Shown here piece by piece: positions 8,984-15,626 of a stretch of 28,771 bases of DNA (positions are counted from its first letter, which is position 1; every line of letters starts with the position of its first letter). The notes below the pieces were generated by a model, which was not told the DNA's origin, ran no database searches, and worked only from the letters and a program-made list of their open reading frames with translations. Made by a program: the position numbers and the translations under genes. The DNA lies in assembly GCF_000719475.1 (NCBI RefSeq), contig NZ_JOGO01000073.1:1-28771 (forward strand), written 5' to 3'. This DNA comes from Streptomyces sp. NRRL F-5630 (GTDB lineage: Bacteria; Actinomycetota; Actinomycetes; Streptomycetales; Streptomycetaceae).

Positions 8984-9050
8984 GCCGGAGACGGGTGACC
9001 GCGCGCCGGCGAGCGCACCCATGACCCCCGGAGCGTGACCGGAAGATGAC

Positions 9051-9072
9051 TGTCAGTGGCGGCTCGTACGAT
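9051..9072 (+). promoter_or_regulatory. RecA-NDp/PafBC-type DNA-damage promoter motif
   Basis: TGTCAGTG (9051-9058), eight bases, then TACGAT (9067-9072). This fits the consensus TTGTCRGTG-N8-TANNNT of LexA-independent damage promoters in actinobacteria, except that the first T is C. It points toward the second peptidase gene, about 70 bp before its chosen start. No typical -35 hexamer is present, as usual for this promoter class. Confidence 0.65.
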
Positions 9073-9141
9073 GGCGGACACCGCGTCAGGGCGGCGCGGT
9101 GCCCGCGAGGTTCTCTCGCGAGGCGGGGAGGGGAGCGGCAC

Positions 9142-10776
9142 GTGCGGGGTACGGGGGCTGTGCGGCGGTACGGGAACGGGGCGGCGCTCCGGCGCGGGGA
9201 GGGCGTGACGCTCCGGCGGCCGGCGGAGGGGCCGTGGGGTGTCGTGGCCCTCGTGCTCGCGCTACTCGTCGTGCTCGGCGGGTGTGCGGGGGGCGGCTCG
9301 GGAGGCGAGGAGCGGGGCGACCCGGGGCCCGCATCCCCCTCCGCCTCGGCGCCAACCCCCTCCTCCTCCGCCTCTCCCGGTCTGCCCCGTGCGCTCACGG
9401 GACAGAAGCTCGCGTGGAAGAAGTGCGCGGCGAGCGAGGGGCACGCGGCGCCGGGGCGCGAGTGGCGGTGCGCGAAGCTGACCGTGCCGGTGGACTGGGC
9501 GGAGCCGACGGGCGACACACTGCGGATGGCGGTCATCCGCGGCGCGGCGACGGGCGAGCGGCGCGGCTCGCTCGTCTTCAACTTCGGCGGCCCGGGCGGT
9601 TCGGGCGTGAGCCTGCTGCCGCTCTTCGCCGCCGGGTACGGGACGCTGCACCGCGCGTACGACCTGGTGAGCTTCGACCCGCGCGGCGTCGGCGGCAGCG
9701 CGCGGGTGGACTGCCGCGACGACGCGGCCGTGGCCCGCGCCGAGCGCACCGTCGACCTCACCCCCGACACCCCCGCCGAGGAGCGCGCCTTCCTCGCCGA
9801 CGCGCGCGCCTTCGGGAAGAGCTGCGCCAAGGCGACGGGCGCGCTGCTGCCGCAGCTCACGACGGCGAACACCGCGCGGGACCTCGATCTGCTCCGCACG
9901 GTCCTCGACGAGGCGAAGCTCGACTACTTCGGCGTCTCGTACGGGACGGAGCTGGGCGGCACGTACGCGCACCTCTTCCCGCGACACGTGGGCCGCATGG
10001 TCCTCGACGCGGTCGTGGACCCGGCGGCGGACACGGTGGAGCACGCGAAGGGGCAGGCGCGGGGCTTCCAGCGGGCGCTGGACGCGTACTTCCGTTCGCT
10101 CGGCGAGGACCCGAAGGCGGGTACGGCGAAGGCCGCCGCGCTCCTCAAGAAGCTGGACGCGCGTCCGCTCCCCGTCGGCAGCCGCGAGCTGACGGAGTCG
10201 CTGGCCGTCGTGGGCCTCGTCTCGCCGCTCTACAGCGAGGCGTCCTGGCCCCAGCTGACGCGGGCGCTCGACGCCGCCGAGGCCGGCGACGGCGCACCGC
10301 TCCTCGCCCTGGCCGACTCCTACAACGACCGCGACCCGGACGGCCACTACGGCAAACAGGCGCAGGCACAGCGCGCCATCTCCTGCGCCGACGACCGCAC
10401 CCGCCCCACCGCCGCCGAGGCCCGCGCCCGCCTCACGGAGTTCCGCGCGATCTCCCCCGTCTTCGGCCCCTACCTCGGCTGGGACACGGCGGGCTGGTGC
10501 CACGACTGGCCCGCGAAGGGCGACCGCACCACCCCCGAGGTCTCGGCCCCGGGCGCCCCGCCGATCCTGGTCGTCGGCAACACGGGCGACCCGGCCACCC
10601 CCTTCGAGGGAGCGGCCCGGATGGCGCGGGAACTCGGCGAGGGCGTGGGCGTCGAGCTGGTCTGGCACGGAGAGGGCCACGGGGCGTACGGGAGCGGAAG
10701 CCGGTGCGTGGACGACACGGTGGACGCGTACCTGGTACGCGGCAAGGTGCCCGCCCCGGGCAAGGAGTGCCGCTGA
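9142..10776 (+). CDS. Second lipoprotein tripeptidyl aminopeptidase-like hydrolase (SlpD/SlpE family)
   Basis: 544 aa paralogue of the preceding gene. It has lipobox LGGC (Cys48), a Ser/Pro linker, FNFGGPGGSG (146-155), the nucleophile in GVSYG (Ser266), the Asp in GNTGDPATP (483) and the His in GEGHGA (513), so the triad is complete. GTG 9142 is chosen because GGAGGGGAG lies 5 to 13 bp before it. GTG 9205 would give a shorter, more typical signal peptide but leaves its Shine-Dalgarno too close. An upstream ATG at 9046 is unlikely because it precedes the promoter motif at 9051-9072. A 64-bp stretch around the Asp codon is identical to the upstream gene. The damage-type promoter suggests separate regulation from its neighbour. 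Confidence 0.88.
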   Translation: MRGTGAVRRYGNGAALRRGEGVTLRRPAEGPWGVVALVLALLVVLGGCAGGGSGGEERGDPGPASPSASAPTPSSSASPGLPRALTGQKLAWKKCAASEGHAAPGREWRCAKLTVPVDWAEPTGDTLRMAVIRGAATGERRGSLVFNFGGPGGSGVSLLPLFAAGYGTLHRAYDLVSFDPRGVGGSARVDCRDDAAVARAERTVDLTPDTPAEERAFLADARAFGKSCAKATGALLPQLTTANTARDLDLLRTVLDEAKLDYFGVSYGTELGGTYAHLFPRHVGRMVLDAVVDPAADTVEHAKGQARGFQRALDAYFRSLGEDPKAGTAKAAALLKKLDARPLPVGSRELTESLAVVGLVSPLYSEASWPQLTRALDAAEAGDGAPLLALADSYNDRDPDGHYGKQAQAQRAISCADDRTRPTAAEARARLTEFRAISPVFGPYLGWDTAGWCHDWPAKGDRTTPEVSAPGAPPILVVGNTGDPATPFEGAARMARELGEGVGVELVWHGEGHGAYGSGSRCVDDTVDAYLVRGKVPAPGKECR

Positions 10777-10812
10777 CGGCGGCGCCGTCGTCACGGGACT
10801 CCGCCCCAGAAG

Positions 10813-10842
10813 GCGGGCGGCCCTGCGCGCAGGGCCGCCCGC
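10813..10842. terminator. Bidirectional terminator between convergent genes
   Basis: A perfect 30-bp palindrome with arms GCGGGCGGCCCTGCG and its complement lies between the plus-strand peptidase stop (10776) and the minus-strand moeZ stop (10849). There is no T-run, as is common in Streptomyces terminators. Confidence 0.85.
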
Positions 10843-10848
10843 TCCCGC

Positions 10849-12027
10849 CTAATACACCGGCTTCTCCGGCTCGATCGCGTTGACCCAGCCGATGACGCCG
10901 CCGCCGACGTGGACCGCGTCGGCGAAGCCGGCGGACTTGAGGACGGCGAGGACCTCGGCGCTGCGCACGCCGGTCTTGCAGTGCAGGACGATCTTCTTGT
11001 CCTGCGGGAGGTCCTGGAGGGCGTTGCCCATCAGGAACTCGTTCTTCGGGATCAGGCGGGCGCCCGGGATCGAGACGATCTCGTACTCGTTCGGCTCGCG
11101 GACATCGATGATGTCGATGTTCTCGCCGTCGTCGATCCACTCCTTGAGCTGCTTCGGAGTGATCGTCGAGCCCGCCGCCGCCTCCTGCGCCTCCTCGGAG
11201 ACGACGCCGCAGAACGCCTCGTAGTCGATGAGTTCGGTGACCGTGGCGTTCGGGCCGCAGACCGCGCAGTCGGGGTCCTTGCGGACCTTGACCTCGCGGT
11301 ACTTCATCTCCAGGGCGTCGTAGATCATCAGGCGGCCGACCAGCGGGTCGCCGATGCCCGCGAGGAGCTTGATGGCCTCGTTGACCTGGATCGAGCCGAT
11401 CGAGGCGCACAGCACGCCGAGCACGCCGCCCTCGGCGCAGGAGGGCACCATGCCGGGGGGCGGGGGCTCCGGGTAGAGGCAGCGGTAGCAGGGGCCGTGC
11501 TCGGACCAGAAGACGGACGCCTGGCCGTCGAAGCGGTAGATCGAGCCCCAGATGTACGGCTTGTTCAGCAGGACGCAGGCGTCGTTGACGAGGTACCGGG
11601 TCGCGAAGTTGTCGGTGCCGTCGACGATCAGGTCGTACTGGCTGAAGATGTCCATCACGTTGTCGGCTTCGAGCCGTTCCTCGTGCAGGACCACGTTCAC
11701 GTACGGGTTGATGCCCTTGACCGTGTCGCGCGCCGACTCGGCCTTCGGGCGGCCGATGTCGGCCTGGCTGTGGATGATCTGGCGCTGGAGGTTGGACTCG
11801 TCGACCTCGTCGAACTCGACGATGCCGAGGGTGCCCACTCCGGCAGCCGCCAGGTACATCAGGGTCGGCGAGCCGAGGCCACCCGCACCCACGGCGAGGA
11901 CCTTGGCGTTCTTGAGCCGTTTCTGTCCGTCCATCCCGACATCCGGGATGATCAGATGGCGCGAGTACCTGCGGACCTCATCGACGGTGAGCTCAGCGGC
12001 TGGCTCGACCAGGGGTGGCAGCGACAC
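10849..12027 (-). CDS. moeZ: MoeZ, ThiF/MoeB-type adenylyltransferase with rhodanese domain
   Basis: 392 aa. It activates the C-terminus of ubiquitin-like sulfur carriers (MoaD, ThiS, CysO type) by adenylation and converts it to a thiocarboxylate, supplying sulfur for molybdopterin, thiamine, cysteine and thio-natural products. The N-terminal ThiF domain has nucleotide loop GAGGLGS (47-53), zinc pairs CYRC (180-183) and CAVC (254-257) and a conserved Cys in SCAEGG (197). The C-terminal rhodanese domain has DVRE (308-311) and the active-site loop HCKTGVRS with Cys350. GTG start with CGGAG about 6 bp upstream. The 63 bp ahead of it are richer in AT than the surroundings and may carry a promoter, so it need not depend on the polysaccharide operon upstream. 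Position equals Rv3206c in mycobacteria. Confidence 0.95.
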   Translation of the reverse strand: MSLPPLVEPAAELTVDEVRRYSRHLIIPDVGMDGQKRLKNAKVLAVGAGGLGSPTLMYLAAAGVGTLGIVEFDEVDESNLQRQIIHSQADIGRPKAESARDTVKGINPYVNVVLHEERLEADNVMDIFSQYDLIVDGTDNFATRYLVNDACVLLNKPYIWGSIYRFDGQASVFWSEHGPCYRCLYPEPPPPGMVPSCAEGGVLGVLCASIGSIQVNEAIKLLAGIGDPLVGRLMIYDALEMKYREVKVRKDPDCAVCGPNATVTELIDYEAFCGVVSEEAQEAAAGSTITPKQLKEWIDDGENIDIIDVREPNEYEIVSIPGARLIPKNEFLMGNALQDLPQDKKIVLHCKTGVRSAEVLAVLKSAGFADAVHVGGGVIGWVNAIEPEKPVY

Positions 12028-12090
12028 GGCAACTCCGTTGGTCGGTTTTTCGGAAGACTGCTTCTGCTCGTAACAGTGCCATGACGCTTT

Positions 12091-13176
12091 TCATTCCGAG
12101 ACACCACGTCCGTTCCGCGAGACGATTTCGTCCCAGTAGCCGGGCAGCGTCGCGAACACCCCCATTTCGCCCTCCTCTTGGGACGGGCGGGGGCGCCGGT
12201 CCGTGACCAGTACGGTGCCCGCGCCCTGCCAGCGGGCGAGCCGCAGCGCCTCCTCGACACGGGTCGCGGGAAGCGAGTGGACGAGGTGGCAGAAGCGGTC
12301 GGCGGGGAGGTCCGCGGTCCACTCCGGGGGCCGCGACCAGCGGTAGCGGCTCCAGGGTCCGCTGAAGGTGACGAGTTGGGCGCCGAGGTCCGCGTAGCCG
12401 GGGTGCGGGGGGACGCCGTGGCCGAGGACGACGTGGGCGGGGCCGAGCGCCCGCACGCGGGCGAGCAGGCCGGTCACGGCGGGGAGCCACCGGGCGTCGG
12501 CCGGGCAGCGGCGCAGGTAGTAGCCGTCGACGTGGTACCAGTCGCGCCAGGCGCGGGCCTGGGCGAGGACGAGGTGCGGGTTGGCCGCCCCGTACGCGAG
12601 GTCGAGCCGTCCGAGGACGAGCGCGGCCCCGGGCCCGCGCCGCCTGCGGGCGTTGCTGATCCGCCCGGCGGCGAGCAGGCAGGCGGGGTCGGGCCGCTGA
12701 CCCGGCCCGTTGTCCACGTCGAGGACCACCCAGTGGACACCCGCCTCCTCGCGCAACGGCTCGGCCCACTCCCCCGGCGCGAGCAGCGGGTGCGGCAGCG
12801 CGGGCAGGGCGAGGCGCGGGCCGGGGGCAGAGGCCGGGGCGGGGCCCGGCGAGAGGCGGGGGAGCGCGCGTTCCGGGGAACCGGCGGGGCACGCGGGGCG
12901 TGGGAGAGGCCCCGCCTCCGCCCGTTCCCCGTGCGCCGCCCCCGGCCGCACCGGCGCGCTCCCGTCACCGGTCACCGGCGCGCTCCCGTCACCGGTCACC
13001 GGAGCGGGCCCGCCGCCCGGCACCGGGGCGGTCCCGTCCCTCAGCCCCGGCGCGGTCCCGCTCCCCTGCCGCTGCGCGGTCTCGCTCCTCGGCCTCTGCG
13101 CCCTCCCGCTCCCGGGCTCCGCAGATACGATTCGGCGCCTGCCGTGGCCGAGTGTGTCCCGTGGCTCGTTCTTCAC
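12091..13176 (-). CDS. Spherulation-specific family 4 (spherulin-4) protein, glycoside hydrolase-like
   Basis: 361 aa. Residues 1-120 are a Gly/Pro/Ala-rich low-complexity region with two PVTGDGSA repeats (59-74). Residues 127-355 match the spherulin-4 pattern: VLDVDNGPG (151-159), VLGRLDLAYG (187-196), WRDWYHVDGYYLRRC (210-224) and a late TFSGPW. Known relatives are the GH135 galactosaminogalactan hydrolase Sph3 and the related hydrolase of PelA, acting on GalNAc-rich polymers. A conserved Asp in the DVDNGPG motif fits a catalytic role. GTG start 13176 has GGAGG about 10 bp upstream; the true start is uncertain. No signal peptide or membrane segment is visible, which is odd for an enzyme expected to meet exopolysaccharide. 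It lies 97 bp downstream of the epimerase gene. Confidence 0.75.
   Translation of the reverse strand: MKNEPRDTLGHGRRRIVSAEPGSGRAQRPRSETAQRQGSGTAPGLRDGTAPVPGGGPAPVTGDGSAPVTGDGSAPVRPGAAHGERAEAGPLPRPACPAGSPERALPRLSPGPAPASAPGPRLALPALPHPLLAPGEWAEPLREEAGVHWVVLDVDNGPGQRPDPACLLAAGRISNARRRRGPGAALVLGRLDLAYGAANPHLVLAQARAWRDWYHVDGYYLRRCPADARWLPAVTGLLARVRALGPAHVVLGHGVPPHPGYADLGAQLVTFSGPWSRYRWSRPPEWTADLPADRFCHLVHSLPATRVEEALRLARWQGAGTVLVTDRRPRPSQEEGEMGVFATLPGYWDEIVSRNGRGVSE
12956..13003. repeat. 24-bp tandem repeat, two copies, in the spherulin-4 gene
   Basis: Copies at 12956-12979 and 12980-13003 start GCGCTCCCGTCACCGGTCAC and differ only in the last base. They encode the repeated PVTGDGSA of the N-terminal low-complexity region. 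More diverged copies surround them. Confidence 0.85.
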
Positions 13177-13273
13177 GCGACCGCCCCCTCCCCCGGGGCG
13201 GAGCCACCGGCGGGCGCGCCGCTGTGGTTCCACCCCGGGGATGCGGTCCGGCCCGTGCGGACATCCGGGCCGG

Positions 13274-14287
13274 TCACATCCGGCATGCCGCCTCCATCCA
13301 GATGTCCGCGAGGGATTCCTCCAGGTTGATCCTGGGCCGCCAGCCGAGCCGGTCGCGCGCGGTGCGCACATCGGCCTGCTGCCAGGGGCCGCAGCCGTCG
13401 GGATAGGGGTGGGGGGCGGCGGGCGCCGAGAGGGTGTGGTCGGATTCGCCGCGCGGGTGCCCGATCGCGGGGCGGAGCGGCCCGTGGCCGCCGTGGTGCT
13501 CGCGGATCGGGAGCCCCGGACCGAAACCGGGGGGCGAGTCGAGTTCGTGGAGGGTGCCGTTGAAGCCGGCGACGCGGGCGAGGATGCTCGCCGCCTCGCG
13601 CAGCCGTACCGCGCGGCCCGAACCGATGTTGACGACGCCCTGCGCGGCCGAGAGCGAGGCCGCGTGGACGGCGCGCGCGACATCGCGGACATCGACGAAG
13701 TCGCGCTGCACCCCGAGCCCGCCGAGCTTCAGCTCGGTGTCCCCGGACTGCATGGCGCGCCGCATCGCCTCGGCGAGCCGCCCGAGCGGGGACCCGGCCG
13801 GAGTGCCGGGGCCGACGGGCGAGAAGACGCGCAGCACGACGGCGTCGAGGCCGGAGCCCAGGACGAGTTCCGTCGCGGCGAGCTTGCTGACCCCGTAGGG
13901 GCCGCCGGGGCGGGGCACCGCGTCCTCGGCGGTCGAGGAGCCGGGCTGGCTCGGCCCGTACTCGGCGCCGCAGCCGAGCTGGACGAGACGCGCGCCGCAG
14001 CCGCTGCGCCGCAGCGCCTCGCAGATCGTCGCGACGGCGACGGTGTTGTGCCGGGTGAGGTCGCGCGCGCCGCCCCGTACCGTCCCCGCGCAGTTGACGA
14101 CGACGCCGGGGTGGACGGCGTCGAAGAAGCGGGTGAGCGCCCCGGGGCTGCCGGTGGCGAGGTCGAAGCGGACGTCGGCGTCGTCGCCCCGGCCCAGGAC
14201 GGTGAGCTGGACGGCCGGGTCGGCGAGGAGGCGGTCGGCGACGAAGCGGCCGAGGTAGCCGCCGGCTCCGATCAGCAGAACCCTCAT
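13274..14287 (-). CDS. NAD-dependent epimerase/dehydratase (extended SDR), nucleotide-sugar type
   Basis: 337 aa extended short-chain dehydrogenase. The Rossmann loop GAGGYLG is at 7-13, the catalytic YGVSK at 131-135 (Tyr131, Lys135), and the FSPVGPGTP and RDFVDVRDVARA substrate-side motifs follow. It should act on an NDP-sugar (C4 epimerisation, or reduction of a 4-keto sugar); the exact reaction cannot be read. In the strand before the active site the protein has LGCGAEYG, so Cys106 sits where the catalytic Ser/Thr normally lies. Strong Shine-Dalgarno GGAGG 6 bp upstream. The start overlaps the stop of a 12-codon mini-ORF. It shares strand and probable operon with the glycosyltransferase and spherulin-4 genes, supporting a role in making the sugar donor. 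Confidence 0.88.
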   Translation of the reverse strand: MRVLLIGAGGYLGRFVADRLLADPAVQLTVLGRGDDADVRFDLATGSPGALTRFFDAVHPGVVVNCAGTVRGGARDLTRHNTVAVATICEALRRSGCGARLVQLGCGAEYGPSQPGSSTAEDAVPRPGGPYGVSKLAATELVLGSGLDAVVLRVFSPVGPGTPAGSPLGRLAEAMRRAMQSGDTELKLGGLGVQRDFVDVRDVARAVHAASLSAAQGVVNIGSGRAVRLREAASILARVAGFNGTLHELDSPPGFGPGLPIREHHGGHGPLRPAIGHPRGESDHTLSAPAAPHPYPDGCGPWQQADVRTARDRLGWRPRINLEESLADIWMEAACRM

Positions 14288-14322
14288 CGGGCACCTCCGG
14301 GGGTGGTGAGGGTGGGGGTCAT
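14284..14322 (-). CDS. Candidate 12-codon mini-ORF coupled to the epimerase gene
   Basis: The frame reads MTPTLTTPGGAR and stop. AAGGAG (14331-14336) lies 8 bp before its ATG, a near-ideal Shine-Dalgarno not explained by any other gene. Its TGA overlaps the epimerase ATG (ATGA), and its GGAGGT codons form the epimerase ribosome binding site. It may serve translational coupling only. Conservation would decide. Confidence 0.35.
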   Translation of the reverse strand: MTPTLTTPGGAR

Positions 14323-14405
14323 GGCGCGTTCTCCTTCGGGCGTGGTGCCGTGGGTCGGTTCGGCCCGCGGTGTCGGCTCCGCGGGAGGGGGAAAGGGTCT
14401 GGGGG

Positions 14406-15626
14406 TCACCGGGGCTCGTCCGGCGCGTCCGCGGCGGCTTTCGCGTGGGCGGAGGCGCGGGAGAGCGCGGGGACGGTGCGGACGAGGAGCGTGAGGACCG
14501 CGAGCGAACAGGCGAGCGCGGGGACGGCTCCCGTGCCGCCGACTGCGGTGAGGCGTTCCACGGGGGTGGCGAGCGCGGCGGCGCCCGGGAGCCGCGAGGC
14601 GAAGAGCGAGGCGAGGGCGAGGAACTGCCCCGCGCAGGCGAGGAGGAGCGCGGCCCGCGCGGCCTCCGCCCTGCCGTGCTGGACCATGAGGCGGGCGAGC
14701 AGCAGCAGCGCGCCGAGGCTTCCGGCCGAGAGGAGCCCGGTGGCCTGGTGCAGGGCCGCGGCGCTGACGCCGAGGAGGCCCCACAGGGTGCACAGGTAGA
14801 GGGCGAAGAGCGCGAGCAGGAGCGGCCACACGGCGGCGGCGAAGTCGTCGAGGCTGCGACTGCTGCCGAGGCGCCTTCCGGCGCCGCGCCGGAAGGCGCG
14901 CACGCAGGCGGCGGCGGGCACGAGCGAGGCGAGCAGCGCGAGCAGCGGCGCGGTGCGCGGGGCCCAGGAGCCGTCCGGGCCGCCGCTGATCGCCTGCGAG
15001 ATCAGCCCTTCGCCGTAGAGCGCCGCGGCGAGGAGGAGCAGGACGTACGCGACGGTGCCGGGCGCGGCGGGGAAGGGGCTGCCGAGCGGGCCCCGGCGCA
15101 GGCAGGCGCGCAGCGCCAGGAGGACGGCGATGCCGGTCGCGGCGGCGAGCGCGAGGCGGGGCCTGCCCGCCGTGTGCGGCCAGGCGGCGAGCCCGGCCGC
15201 CGCGAGGAGAGCGGGGAGCGGCAGGAGGAAGAGGCGTGCGAGGGCCCGGCGGCCACGGGCGCGGGGGGCCGCGGGGCGCGCGTGGAGTTCGGCGGCCACG
15301 TGGTCCTCGGTGTGCGGGGCGCGCGCGTACATCTCCTCGGCGAGGGCGAAGACGTCACGGTGCCGGTAGGCGCGGGCGGTCCGCTCCGTGACGCCGCGCG
15401 CTTCGAGCCCGGCGGCGATCTCCAGCGGGTCGACGGCGTCGGCGCACAGGTCGTGGTGGATGAGCATGAGGCTCTTGACGGGGTCGACGGCGGAGGCCGC
15501 GGCGGCGGGCGACGCGGGGCCGGGAACGGCGGGGTCAGGGCCGGGCGCTCCCGGCCGCTCGCCGTCGGCCTCGCCCGTCGGCGTGCGGGTCGGGCTGCTC
15601 ATCGGGGGGTCTCCAGGGCGCGTCAT
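14406..15626 (-). CDS. Polytopic membrane protein of unknown function in the polysaccharide operon
   Basis: 406 aa. After a disordered start, residues around 35-95 form a soluble helical region (VDPVKSLMLIHHDLC, then TERTARAYRHRDVFALAEEM). About eight hydrophobic segments follow to the C-terminus, for example LARLFLLPLPALLAAAGLAA and AYVLLLLAAALYGEGLI. It overlaps the glycosyltransferase stop (ATGA) with GGAGG 7 bp upstream, so the two are translationally coupled. By position it could be a polymer transporter or a partner of the transferase, like PelG/PelE proteins, but it is shorter than a 12-TM flippase and no family was recognised. Alternative ATG at 15602. Confidence 0.8.
   Translation of the reverse strand: MTRPGDPPMSSPTRTPTGEADGERPGAPGPDPAVPGPASPAAAASAVDPVKSLMLIHHDLCADAVDPLEIAAGLEARGVTERTARAYRHRDVFALAEEMYARAPHTEDHVAAELHARPAAPRARGRRALARLFLLPLPALLAAAGLAAWPHTAGRPRLALAAATGIAVLLALRACLRRGPLGSPFPAAPGTVAYVLLLLAAALYGEGLISQAISGGPDGSWAPRTAPLLALLASLVPAAACVRAFRRGAGRRLGSSRSLDDFAAAVWPLLLALFALYLCTLWGLLGVSAAALHQATGLLSAGSLGALLLLARLMVQHGRAEAARAALLLACAGQFLALASLFASRLPGAAALATPVERLTAVGGTGAVPALACSLAVLTLLVRTVPALSRASAHAKAAADAPDEPR

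Noticed and set aside
9046..9141. ATG at 9046 as start of the second peptidase
   Set aside because: It lies upstream of the promoter motif, lacks a Shine-Dalgarno and would bury the lipoprotein signal about 60 residues in.
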